Shown here: positions 10,019-22,000 of the stretch, one piece after another
How the letters are laid out: the number at the start of each line of letters is the position of its first letter
Position numbering within the stretch: the stretch's first letter is position 1
Source: Pegoplata infirma
Taxonomy: Eukaryota > Arthropoda > Insecta > Diptera > Anthomyiidae
Assembly (NCBI GenBank): GCA_963921195.1
Contig: OY992536.1
Span: 238,178,023 to 238,242,022, forward strand
Direction of reading: 5' to 3'
Length of the DNA: 64,000 nt
The notes under the pieces: generated by a model
Databases searched by the model: none
What the model was told of the DNA's origin: nothing
What the model saw: the letters and a program-made list of their open reading frames with translations, nothing else
Translations under genes and position numbers: made by a program

Positions 10019-13000
10019 ATGAAAATGATTGGTAGCGATTATGTTTTGGAGGCTCATAACATCTATCATACCACAGAGGTTAATATTAGTGAAAGATTAA
10101 TAAAAATTAGAAGAAAGAAAAAAATAATAATAGAAAATAAAATGAAAGTTCCTTTGGTAGTGATTTTAATGTTTGTGTCTTAAGTCTTTTGATTTTTTAT
10201 TAAAAGATTTCGACAAGTTCAAATAAAGTTTGTGGCTTAAGTCTTTTGAATTTTTTTTTTACCACAAAAATTCATTAAAATAAACTTTAAAATCTTAAAT
10301 TTCTTAATGATTTTTTAGAGATTTTTAAAATCACTACAAAGAAATTTTCATTAACAGGCGGCTTTAAATAAAAAGAAATTTAAAAAATTCATGTGTTTGC
10401 TACACATGAGACATTTGATTTTAAGATGGGCTATAAAGTGGATCTAAAAAATTTTTTTCAAGGATTTCTAATGGTATCAAATTTCTAGAATTATTTCTAA
10501 GATTAGTGTTCATAAATTTGCAAATTTAAATTTCTAAGCGTATAAGACAAAATTTGTGAATTTCTAGACTAACAAAATCGTGGGTTTATCAAGGTAAAAA
10601 ATGCCCAGAATTTACTATAAAAATCGTAGGATTCTAATGGTATACAATTCCTTAAATTTAGTCCAACAATCGAGAGTTTCCATAATTTTTAAATTTAATT
10701 GAAAGAGATCTACACGATTTCGATGTTTCGAATTAATCTCGCTTTCTTGATTAATTAAGTAAGCGATCATTTTCATTTTTTGAGATTAAATACTTAGTTC
10801 GTTTATCTACACCATTTGCAATTGCATTTCAGAAATTATCAATTGAATTTCAGAAGTTATCAATTATATTTCAGAATGTATCAATTGTATTTCAGAAATT
10901 AACAATATCAGAAATTCGCAATTGTATTTGTATACAATATCACCTGTATTTTAGAGTTTTTCAATTGTATTTCAGAAATTACACTAGTTTACAGAGATTT
11001 TGATCCCCGACATGTTGCATTCATTTTCCATGTAAAATCTTACGTTGAATCCGAAAGTCCACTGCAAAGTTTCAAAACTAGAACATTTATCGAGATATCG
11101 ACAACTTTAAAAGTTTTAATCTTTTTTAAAAAAGTGGTTTTACTTAAACTAAAAAATCTTCGGAACAAATTATTTTTAATTGTTTTTGGTTTAAATTAAT
11201 GATAAGTTTATGATCTATTTACCGTACATGCAACATTTTTCAATCTGATTATAGCCTTAGAAGCTTTTAATCTATATACATATGAGGCATTCCACACCAA
11301 ATGTCCCGCTACAGAAAAAATGTGTCCCGTGAATTTCTGGATAGGCTGTATGAATAGCCCTATATGTAACTAAAAAAATTGCGTTTTTGGTCTCTAAATT
11401 TTTCAAATTTGGTCAAATTTGTGTCGAGTTTAAAACGGAATGCAAAATTAAAACGGAATGCACCACAATCTCAAAAATTTTTTTGTGGAAAATTTTCAGA
11501 ACCCGTTCTGAAATTTTTCATTTTTGAAAAAAGTCAATTTAACAAAAATCCGGCCACATTTTTTTTAATTTTTTTTTTTTTAAGTTTAGATGTTTGTCTA
11601 TTCACACAAAAAAAATCAGACATGTGTTTTTCGTTTTTTTTCGAGAAAATCACATTGAATTTTGAAATTTATTTAATTTGAAACAAGAAAATACAAGCAA
11701 ATTACAAAATTGTTATGAAATTTAATATTCAAATGCGATTTTTTCAAAAAAAAAAAACGAAAAACACATGTCTGAATTTCCTTGTGTGGATTAAGGGTGG
11801 GATAGTGTTGTTTGAGATTTAAAGCAGCAGTATTTGGAAACGCTAGAACCCCACATTTTGTGAGGTTCGTAAAAAAAGTGTATGAGCCAAAAAATGGGGG
11901 AGGACGGATAGGATCAAGGGGTCGCTGATCGAGGTCAAAGTTGGAAAAAAATGGAAAAAAATCCACAAAAAGCTCCACAACTCCCATGGTTTTGCCCCTA
12001 GGGGGGTCAAATGTGAGACCGGCCCCCATTACCAAACACTTTTGCCAAATACACCTAAGCCCTATCTCCTCTCCTTAAGGGGGCTTAAATACGCCGTAGG
12101 TATGTTCGGAAAAACTGTGGGGGCAAAAACTAATGGGGGTAAGTCTGCATTCCCTATCCCTAAGAGGCACCATGGGAGCGATAACATCTGATTTTAAAAA
12201 AAAATATAAAAAATGTATGGGAACCCCATTAAGGCTTAAAAATAGAGGGTAGGTTTGTTTGGGGAAAATGTTGGGGCTGGAAAAATATTGGGGGTCAGTC
12301 ATACATTTAACTTCTCTAGGGTCACCCCTGCTCCAATTAGAGCGGTAGGAGCAAATTTTATAAAAATGTAATTTTGTGTGGGAGACCCCTTAAGAACTAG
12401 AGATAAGGAAGTGGTATATTCAGAAGAAATGTTGGGGGCGGAAAATAAATGGGGGTCGGCCTTGCTAATGACCCATATAGGAGGCATTATTGGACCAGTA
12501 GAAGCTGATTTAATAAAACAAATTAAGAAAAAATAAAAAAATGTGTGGGGACCACCCCAAGGGTTGAAGATAGAGGGTAGGTATGTTCTAAGAAAATGTT
12601 GGGGTTGAAAAAATATTGGGGGTCATACATACATTTGATTCCTCTAGGGTCATTTCTGGGACAGCTAAAGAGGTAGGAGCAACTATTTTTAAAAATTGAA
12701 CCTTTGTATGGGAACCCCCTTAGGGAGTTGAGATAGGGCTTAGGTATGTTTGGGAAAAGTGTTTCGGGGAAAAAAATAAAGGGGGTCGGTCTCCCATTTG
12801 ACCCCTCTTGGGGCAAATCCAGGAGAGCTGTAGGGCTTTTTGTGGATTTTTTCCCCTCTATGCCCAATTTTGGCCCCGATGAGCGACCCCTAGATCCTAT
12901 CCGACCTACCCCATTTTTTGGCCCATGCATTTTTTTTACGAACCTCACAAAATAAGCGGTTCTAGCGGTTCGAAATCAAAAACTCGTGCACAATCGCATC

Positions 13001-16000
13001 CCTAGTGTGGATAGACAAACATGTAAACTTTACAAAAAAAAAAAATTAAAAAATAGAAAAGTGGCTGGATTTTTAATAAATTGATTTTTAAAAAAAATTA
13101 AAAAATTTCTGAACGGTTTCTCATTTGAATAAAAATGCAGAAATTCAGATTTTATCAAGGTTGGCAATCGAAACGAATAACGGTATCGATATCGGTATTG
13201 GTATCGTTTTTTTATTTATTTCGGTATCGGTATCGGTTACGGTATTTGAGTTGAATCGGTTACGGTATTACCGATACCTAAATGTCGATACCGGTACGTA
13301 CCGGTATTATCGAAAAAAATGCTAAAAATATCAAAAACGCATAAAAACTTAAAAAAAATATATTTTTTTTTAATTTTAATACTAAAACACGTATTTACAT
13401 ATTTATTTTTTGCATTTTTGATATAATGTCCTTAAAAATGCGAAAAAAAATAAAATAGCGTTTTCTTTTGGTTTTCTTAAGGGGCCGGACCACACTTACA
13501 AAAGGGGACGGGCCGAAAAAAATGTAATTTTCTTATCCCCTTGATCAAAGTGCAGGACTTTGAAGTTATTCTGACATAAAAATGTTTCATTTGTTAAAGA
13601 AAAGTAAATAAAAAAATATGTAAAAAAAGCAGAAGAGTTAAAAGTAGAAGTGATAGTTAGTTTTCTAACTTAAAAAAAATTAACAATTTTGATTAGAAAT
13701 ATTTTATTTTTAGTAAAAAACTTTTTTTTAGTCATTTTTGAAAAAAAAAAATACTTCCTTTTTTTTCAGTGTAAAATTTTTTTCGAGTGTAAGTAAGCAA
13801 AAACTACTTTGTAAAATAATGACGTTTTTCAACACGTGAACTAACGGTGAAACCAATCTGAAATTCACGGTTTTGCTTATAATTTTTGAACCACAAAGTC
13901 CTTTAAATATCAAAAAAAAATCCTTGGGCACCCACATCGCGGATTAAATAAAAATCTCCAAAAAACCTTACTATACTAAGGGGTTCAGAAAATTTCTATT
14001 GAGAGTCTAAATGATCTCAAAAAAATTTCGAGAAAATCAATCACTTTCTTTTGCTTCCGCGTAGCAGTTGAATTATGATTTTTTTTTTTTAATTTTTACT
14101 TAATCCACGATGTGGGTGCCCAAAGATTTTTTGATTTTTTTGGGACTTCGGGAAGGCATTTGGAGTGCGATTTCTCATTTACAAAAACCAAAAAAATTAA
14201 AAATTTTCTATTATTTTTTTTTTGTAAAAAAAAACATGTTTTTTAGGGAAAAACCGTTTCAATACCGGTACGTACCGGTACCGAAGGAAAAGGTTTTTGG
14301 ATACCGGTATCCGATACCAAAACTGAGTTTCGGTATTGGTATTGGTACCGGTATTCAATTTAAAGGGTTTTGAAACGGATAACGGTATTGAAAAGGTATC
14401 GATTGCCAACATTGGATTTTATACAAATACAGTTATATTTGTGTTTTTATATCCGGCATACACAAAATATACAAAAAAAACAGTTTTTGTATAACCTTGA
14501 GTTCATCCTTTTTTGTTTAAATGCATGTAACTTCTACAATTTTTGACAGAATCTATTCAAAAACCTCTTTTTTTCTTCGCAATAAATCATATATGGGCCT
14601 ATAGTGTTCTCGGTGATTTGTAACATTTTGTTCGACTTAATTCACACGACTTTGGTAAAAATCAATTTAACAGTATATGATAATTTACAATTTAAATTTT
14701 TTAAGTATTTTGCACATTTCGTACGATCTTTTGGTTTTTGACAACCCCCAGTGAAATTTGATGAAGAACATTTTTGCACGTTTTAGTGGCGCTATATGAA
14801 GATATTTGAAAAAAGGACCAAAACTACCCCTAAAAATGGGTGATAGAGGGTTAATATATTCCAAGAAAAGAACGGCCATCAAATTTCACTAAAGACATCT
14901 TTTAACATTATAAACCTCAGAATTAGATTTAATACTCTTTTTTTTTTTACTTATTCACAACATCTTTGAAAAAAATTTGAAAACTTCTGTGTGCCAAAAA
15001 AAGAACTCGAGTTTTCAAAACCTTTTGGGCGTTTTGGTCTTCAATTGGTACACTTTAATTTTTTTGGCCCCATCCAAGATACGAAATCATATTGCACAAT
15101 GTAATAAGTTGAAAAATTGATAAAGTATTTAATTAGCATTAATTTAAAAGTAAAAAAAATTAAATCCTCCGATTTTGTCCGGAGATATTAGGTTTATTCG
15201 ATTACCTTACTACAATCTACTATTTTTTACTCATTTTACTACAGCTGGAAATTTTCAATACAAAAAGTAAACAAGACTTTCCAGTTGTAGTAAAAAATAG
15301 TAAGAAATTTGGGTAATCGAATAGACCTATTATTATTTATGTAAACCCACTTTTTAAAATTTGGATTTTGTCAATATCTTAAAAATGTTTCTACTTTTTA
15401 ACTTTTTGACTTCATTTTTGGATTTAACGCGCAATTTTACATGGAAAATACATAAATGTCAAATACAGTGAATCGAACAATATTTCAAAATTTTGATTCA
15501 GCGTAAGATTTTAAATGGAAAATAAATGCTTAATGACGTGGCTCAAAATCTCTGTAAACTAGTGTTATTTTCTTTTTCAAACATAAATTTTTCTTTAACG
15601 AATTTGAATTGATAATTTTCAATTTTTTTTTGATCTCTTCCAATTTCATATGAGTTTTAAAAAAAAAAATTTCGAAATTTTTATGATTGTTTTGTATTTT
15701 TCTTTATTCTTTATTTCGAATTTTAGTTGACCTATTGAAATAAAAAATAGAGCACTTAAATTAAAAATGGATATTTTTAATTTAAAATAGATGTTTTCAA
15801 CATCAAATAAAGTTTTAAATCGAATCTTCGAATTCCAATTGTACTATTTTTCGAATTACGTCTCAAAACTCTTCAATGGTCTATGTTGCCAAATTCAAAG
15901 AATTTACTTAAAAAACCCGTAGCTAAAATTAAATTTTATTTTGTCATTAAAAATTCAGATCCACTTGTCATTAAAAATTCAGATCCACTTGTTCACTTTA

Positions 16001-19000
16001 AAACGATTAAAAAAAGTTTGTTTTCTAAGTCTTTTGATTACTTAAAACTTTGTATAAAGTTTGTGTCTTAAGTCTTTTGTTTAAAGAGCAAGATCTTTGA
16101 AAATCTTATTGTCTCATTAAGGTTGATGGCGGTGGTTGCTTTAATGGAGCCGGTAGTTCAGCCTTAGTTTTAAAAGGTGTTAATCTCACCGTGCACAGTG
16201 GTGAGGTAATGGCTATATTAGGTTCGAAAGGTTTGTAAAAAAACATTTTTTTATATCTTTTTAAAAATTTTATTAAAATTATTTGAAAATTATAGGCAGC
16301 GGCAAACGTGCCTTATTAGATGTCATTTCCCGCCGCTCTGAGGGTTCTACCAGAGGTCAAGTTTTACTTAATGGTTCTCCTTTAACTAAATCCTTATTTC
16401 AACAACGTTGCGGTTATGTTACACAATCATGCACATTTATACCGGGACTAACTGTTGCTCAGACTTTGCATTATACTCCCACCATAGTAAGTTTTTTTTG
16501 TTTTTTTTTGTTTTAAGTGTTTTTGGGGTGAAATAATATTAATTATTTTTTTTTTTTTAATTTAAAAGCTTTCAGGTTATCTTAAAAGCTCAAAAGTTCG
16601 TCAAGTTTTAGCTGACTTAGCTTTATCACAAGTTGCTCATAAACGTGTTGAATATTTAAATATAAGTGAGGCCAGACGTTTGGCCATTGGTATACAATTA
16701 GTAAGAGATCCAGGTAAGTGAAAGAATTAGATCTTTTGAATTTTCGGAGACTTTTGCTAAACAAAAAATGTCTCAGACTCCATACTTTTTTTTTAAACAA
16801 AAAAAAAAATATCAGATTCTGAGACTTTTCTCTTTACAAAAAATTTTTAAGATTCTGAGACTTTTTTAATACGAAAAATTATTTAAATTTTGAGAGTTTG
16901 TCTATAAGACAAATGTCTCAGATTTTGAGAATTTTGATAAACGAAAGTCTCAGAAGATGTCTCAGAGTCTAAAACTTTTTTGCTATATGAAATTGTCTCA
17001 GATTCTGATACATTTTCTATAGGAAAAATTTTTCAGATTCTGAGACTTTCTATACGAAAAATGTCTCAGATTCTAAGACTTTTTCTATTCGAAAATTGTC
17101 TTAGATTTTGGGACTTTCTATACGCAAAATGTTTCATATTCTCAGACTTTTTCTATACAAAAAATACCCAAAATACATACAAATTCTCAGACTCTGAGAC
17201 TTTTTAAATGTAAAAAATGTCTCTGACTCTGAGAGATTTTTTTTTAACGACAAATATTTTGGATTCCGAGGCTTTTATATACGACAAAAATTTTCAGAAT
17301 CTGGGACATTTTTCTTACAGAAAAATTTTCAGATTCTGATATGTTTTTTGTATAGAAGAGTTGTCAGAATCTGAGACATTTTTCGAATAGAAAATGTCTC
17401 AGAATCTAAGACTTTTGCTCTACGAAAAATGTTTCAGAGACTTTTTCTATAGGAAAAATGTCTCAAAAAACTTGTTTTATACAAAAAATGTCTCAGAGAT
17501 TTTCTCAGAATCGAAGACTTTTTCGAAAAATGTCTGAGGGACTTTTTCTATACGAAAAATGTTCCAAAGACTTGTTCTATAAAAAAAATGTCTCAGAGAC
17601 TTTCTCAGATTCTGAAAATTTTTCTATACGAAAAATGTTTCAGATTCTGAGACCTTTCTATACGAGGAATAATAATTTTTCTGTACAGAAAATATCTCAG
17701 ATTCTGAGACTTTTTCTATACGAAAAATGTATAAAAGTCTCAGAAAGTTTTCTATACAAAAAATGTGTCAGATTCTGAAACTTTTTCTATACAAAAAATG
17801 TCTCAGATTCTGAGACTTTTTTTATACGGAAGATGTCTAAGATTCTGAGACTTTTTCTATACGAAAAATATCTTTAATTCTGAGACTTTTTTTGTACAAA
17901 CAATTTCTTAGATTCTGAGACTTTTTCTATACGAAAAATGGGTGAAATTCGAAAAATTTTTCTATACAAAAATTTTTCTCAGATTCTGAGACTTTTGGTT
18001 TTTTTATACCCTCCAACCACAGTATGGGGGTATACTCACTTTGTCATTCCGTTTGTAACGCAACAAAATATCGGTCGGGGGCCCCATAAAGTATATATAT
18101 GATTGATCCATGATCGATTCTAAGACATTCTGTGAATGTCCGTCCGTCTGTCTGTAAATGGCACGATGCAGTCCAAAATAAAACAGCTAGCCTCCTGAAA
18201 TTTGGAACGAATATGTCTTATGGTCCTAGGTAGGTTAAGTTCGTAAATGGGCAAAATCGGACTAGGAGGAAAAAAGTTCTCCCTTGAGGAACTAAACCAA
18301 CCTCTAAAAAACACGATTTTTTTACGTGTTTTGTTATATTTTTGTTAAACAAATGAAACAAATTTATGCAAGAAGAAGTTCAGAGTACTGCACTAAACTA
18401 AAAAATTTCGTTTTTTTTTGCCCGCCCCCCTTTTTAGGGCTTGGATATAAAAAATAATATAAATAATGATAAAATTGTATTAGTTTAGTGCAAAAAGCAT
18501 AACAAATAAATTAGTAATCATTTTTCGAGAGGGGGAGGTGTCCCCCACTGCCCCCGCCAAAGCCCCCTTCCAAAAAAATACGCCCCTGGTTTTTATTTTT
18601 TTTACTTTTGGAGGGTATAAAAGATTCGGCACAGCCGAATTTAACTCTCTTACTTTTATAAACTGATTTCTCTCTATCTCTCTCTCTTTCCAGTGATGTT
18701 ACTTTTAGATGAACCCACCCAAGGTTTAGATCCCTTAAGTGCCTATTTGCTCATATCCATACTCTCCAATACAGCCAAAAAAACTGGCTGTGGTATTTTA
18801 TTGTCCTTGGAAAAACCACGTTCAGATGTTTTTCCGTTTTTGGATCGTGCTCTTTTCCTATGCTTAGGTGGTGTTGTCTACTCCGGCGGTACTCGTGCTA
18901 TGTTGGAATATTTTCATGGCATTGGTTTTCCATGTCCACAACTGGAAAATCCTCTAATGTACTATTTATGTCTGTCAACAGTTGATAGACGTAGCAGAGA

Positions 19001-22000
19001 TAGATTTTTAGAATCGAGTCAACAAATTGAAGCATTAGTGGAACGTTTTTCACGCGAAACTCCCATGTCAGATGGTCCCTTAAATAATATGGGTAGCGGT
19101 AAAGTGCCGTTGGCTTATGGTAAACCGGGAGAATTGAAAGTTTGGATAATGTTGTATTTGTAAGTAAATAAAAGAGGAGTAAAAATACTAGTTTTTAGAT
19201 ATTACAAAATTAAAATTTTAATTTTTGTTTGTTTCAGAAAACTTTTGGCTTCAACATTTTCATGTGGTATGGCTGGCATGAAATCCTTATTTTTACGTTT
19301 ATTTATTTTACCCATAGCCATGGCCTTAATGTGGTTATTCTACACCACTACCGGAGTAAGTTCACACAGAGAAAACACATGTTTAGAGCATGATTGCAAC
19401 ACATCAACCATTATAGAGGGGAACATAGTATGGTTGATATTGAGCATATATATATGATTGTGACAATCATACTATGATCATCAGTAAAATTACAATTTTT
19501 TTTTCATACTATGATCATTAACACTTATGAAATGCCAATTTTTTTATCATACTATGATCAGCGAAGATCGTAATATGATCGCTACAATCATGTTATGGTA
19601 AAGTTATCAATCATACTATTTTGCCTCTCCATTATTGTTTTCGCAGTAGCGTTTCTTTTCTGCGTGTTCGAAAAATTTAACTCTTTAGTAAAATACAATT
19701 TCTAAATTTATTAATCTTACAGGATGATGCTCACGGTTTCTTTAGCAAGAATGGCATGATTTTGAATATTATTGGTTTATCTTATGGTTGCGGTATTTTA
19801 TCAACTATATCACTATGTGGGTTTTTTATCAATTGAAGAAAATTTTTGTATTAACTTTTTTATTTTCCAGTTCCCATATGGCGTAAGCGTTTTTCACATG
19901 ATACACCAGAGGGTTTATATTCAGGAGCAACTTTATTAATTGCTTATAATTCAGTTTCCATACCATTTTCATTATTATCTGCTGTTATGGCCAGTTGTGC
20001 TATATATCCGTAAGTTCAATTCGCAAAAGCCCACACTCAAAAAATTATGTTAGTAAAATCAACTGAAAATGTCAGTTAAAATAACTACTTTGTAAGTTGT
20101 TTTGGGGTCAACTACTTTTTCAGTTAAATCACCTAACAATGTTAGTTATTTTAACTGACAAAAAAACAACTGACTTATGTAGTAAAAATTACTAACATTT
20201 GTAGTCAAAACAACTAATAAGTATAATAATAAACAATATATATTTTTTTTTTCAAAAAATTTTTCAGAAAAAAAATGAAGAACAAATTTTTTCCAAGTTA
20301 TTTTTTTTTTTTGGAAAAAACTGTGAAAATTTTTCAGAGATAAAAAAATAAAATTAACTACTTTAAATAACTGCTACTACATTACAGTACTTTTTTGTTA
20401 GTTATTCAAAAAAACGATTTAAAATAACTAACAAAAATAGTTGTTTGATATTTTTCATACAAAAATAACTGACTTCGTAGTTGAAAACAACTAACTACTG
20501 TAAAATATACAAACAACTAACATGTAGTAACTTATATAATTTTTTGAGTGCAGAAGAATCTCTTTTGTAATGCATTACCATGTAATGCGAATGCACCCAT
20601 TTGCAATATTTTTTTTTTGATTTTTTAATCATAACCACAGTACAGACTAGTATGCAAACACTGGTGCTAATTGCGTACTTTCCAATATGGTGGTATGGTT
20701 TTTAGTACAGAATGATCATCTCTGCCTAGTATATGTGTGCCTGTACGTGTGAGCTTTTGTGCATGTATTAATGATGTTTGTTTACGTTTTGTATGAAACG
20801 TCAAAAGTTACACCGTGTGCTGTCACTAATACTTACACCCATCAGATGCAACTCTGTGATACTACTACCCATGTACTGTGATCATAACCACGGTGTCCTA
20901 GAACCAAATTTTAATGAAGGGTCTTAGCACATCATTTTTATACCCTACACCACACTGGGGTACAGGGTATAATGAGTTTGTGCTGATGTTTGTAACTACC
21001 CGAAATATTGGTCCTAGACCCACTTTTAAGTATACCGATCGAATTAGAATCACTTTTTGAGTAGATTTAGCGATGTCCGTCCGTCCGTATGTCTGTCCGT
21101 CCGTCTGTCCATGTAAACGGTGTTAACACGATACAGGTCGCAATTTTTAATCAATTGACTTGAAATTTGAAACTTAAGCCTCTTTTGGCTCAAGGACTAT
21201 TTAAATTGGAAAAAAATCGGTCCATATTTAGACCTAGCCCCCATACAAAGGTCCTCTTTAGTTTTGGCTCAAATGACTCTAATAGCCGCATTTTCATAGG
21301 TATCTTTTCGAAATTTAACAGGTAATCATGCTTCATGCACACAAATCACCATTCCGAATTTTACAGAAATCGGACCAGTTCTTCTTGTAGCCCCCATAAA
21401 AACCACCTTCCCGATTTTCACATAAATCTCTCAAATTTCATGAAAATAGAAAATATTTAATTAAAATTCTGTTTGTGTATGTTAAATGCGTACTTTGATA
21501 ACCTTATCAAATCTGATAATCATCGGACCATTTTTGGACTTAGGTCCCATGTGGAAATTTCGGCCGATATTCAGTTGAAGCGATTTATTGTCAACAAAAA
21601 GAAGCCCATTCCCCTCAAATTTGATTAGTGAGTGCTTATTACACTTATTAAAGATTTGACAAAATGTAGATCTAATCAGTCCATATTTGGACTTGGGACC
21701 CATTTTCCGGGAAACTCTGGTGTAGGGTCGCTCTTGACCGACTATAATTTTCTTACTTGTTTTTTTTTTGCTTCACACAAAAAAAAACTTTGTCAAATTA
21801 CCAGGAAAAGTCTGGTAATCCCATTTTACCAATATTTGACAGCTTTCCTTGTTTTTTAACAAGTCGAAATTTATTTTTTTTTTTGTAATTTTACAAATTT
21901 CCAAGATAATTTTACAAAAAACAAGTGAGAGTGTTAAATTCGGCTGTGCCGAATCTTTTATACCCTCCAAAATGTAAAAAAAACAAGTGAGAGTGTTAAA

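Larger units (their letters stand above)
10982..15564. mobile_element. Composite inverted-repeat element with TTA duplication
   Basis: Termini CACTAGTTTACAGAGATTTT are perfectly inverted, and similarity extends over 250 bp or more on each side. TTA flanks it on both sides (10979-10981, 15565-15567). The 3-bp TTA fits PIF/Harbinger, and CACTA termini fit CACTA elements; undecided. Its interior now holds other insertions (11284-13125, 13156-14414, 14640-15101), so the original element was much shorter. Confidence 0.65.

Noticed and set aside
12523..12948. 141-codon minus-strand frame and its 69-codon plus-strand mirror
   Set aside because: Both are readings of inverted repeat arms shared with 11673-12035; no recognisable domain.
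17458..17778. 106-codon frame with repeated SQxFSDSE-like words
   Set aside because: Direct translation of the 35-bp satellite inside an intron.
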